Shown here piece after piece: positions 6,244 to 6,368 of a DNA stretch of 6,368 nucleotides; within the stretch, counting starts at the first letter, position 1, and each line of letters opens with the position of its first letter. The translations under genes and the position numbers were made by a program. Location: NCBI GenBank assembly GCA_902791885.1, contig CADAXO010000122.1, positions 5,289 through 11,656 of the forward strand, in the 5' to 3' direction. A model generated the notes under the pieces. It did no database searches. It was given only the letters and a program-made list of their open reading frames with translations, and was not told where the DNA came from. Source of the DNA: Oscillospiraceae bacterium. GTDB taxonomy: Bacteria > Bacillota_A > Clostridia > Saccharofermentanales > Saccharofermentanaceae.

Positions 6244-6368
6244 ATGAAGAGATTTGTTGCCGCTATTTGGACGCTGATAGCAATATTCCTCGCGATCCTC
6301 CTTCTTGCAGATTACAGCAACAACAGGATGATCGAGAAGTTCAATGAGGGAACTTATGAGCAGAATCC
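6244..6368 (+). CDS. Membrane-anchored protein, 5' end only; possible TPR protein of the operon
   Basis: Only the first 41 codons are in the window, and the frame is open to the end. MKR is followed by a hydrophobic helix (about 4-22, FVAAIWTLIAIFLAILLLA). This is an N-terminal anchor or signal sequence with the N-terminus inside, and no lipobox Cys is seen. The downstream part reads MIEKFNEGTYEQN, whose FNEGTYE resembles the first helix turn of a tetratricopeptide repeat (compare N-x-G-x-Y-E). Bat-type operons often carry TPR genes after the VWA pair, so a TPR protein acting outside the membrane is plausible. The evidence is thin, because the repeats themselves would lie beyond the window. 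It starts 1 nt after the VWA2 stop. Confidence 0.65.
   Translation, partial: MKRFVAAIWTLIAIFLAILLLADYSNNRMIEKFNEGTYEQN

Noticed and set aside
5832..6245. A 137-codon open frame on the - strand within VWA2
   Set aside because: It lies opposite a clear VWA domain gene, with no RBS, promoter or familiar motif.
1..6368. CRISPR arrays, tRNA or rRNA genes, insertion sequences, attachment sites
   Set aside because: No direct repeat series, RNA gene motif or transposase was seen, and the genes leave almost no free space.

Overview
The window reads as the chromosome of a Gram-positive Firmicute, most likely an anaerobic Clostridia member (Lachnospiraceae- or Oscillospiraceae-like). The grounds are strong purine-rich ribosome binding sites, G+C in the mid-40s per cent by eye, AGA/CGT arginine codons, a class IIB aldolase resembling the Bacillus/Clostridium type, and an extended -10 promoter. 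The genus cannot be fixed from this sequence. All genes are on the + strand and densely packed.

Region 1 (1-917) holds the 3' end of a membrane protein gene cut by the window edge, then a small gene for a single-pass membrane protein with an acidic coiled-coil tail. The two are 5 nt apart and probably co-transcribed. I recognise neither. Region 2 (918-1916) is a monocistronic-looking gene for class II fructose-1,6-bisphosphate aldolase (fba), with a possible promoter overlapping the end of the previous gene and a clear hairpin terminator after it.

Region 3 (1900-6368 and beyond) is an operon: MoxR-family AAA+ ATPase, DUF58 protein, a small DUF4381-like membrane protein, two tandem von Willebrand factor A (VWA) membrane proteins, and the start of a sixth gene with a membrane anchor and a possible TPR-like repeat. 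Its promoter, an extended -10 TGCTATAAT, sits against the fba terminator, and its best -35 candidate lies mostly in the terminator loop. Neighbouring genes overlap or lie 1-4 nt apart, which suggests translational coupling. The order matches Bat-type (aerotolerance-like) operons.

By the positive-inside rule, the MoxR, DUF58 and DUF4381-like parts are cytoplasmic. The two VWA domains and the tail of the sixth protein would lie outside the membrane. A plausible reading is a cytoplasmic ATPase and adaptor coupled through the membrane to metal-dependent protein-binding VWA domains, acting in envelope protein maturation or stress resistance. The client is unknown. The points most worth a second look are the short, SD-less MoxR start, the degenerate metal site in DUF58, and the non-standard metal sites and insertion in the VWA pair.
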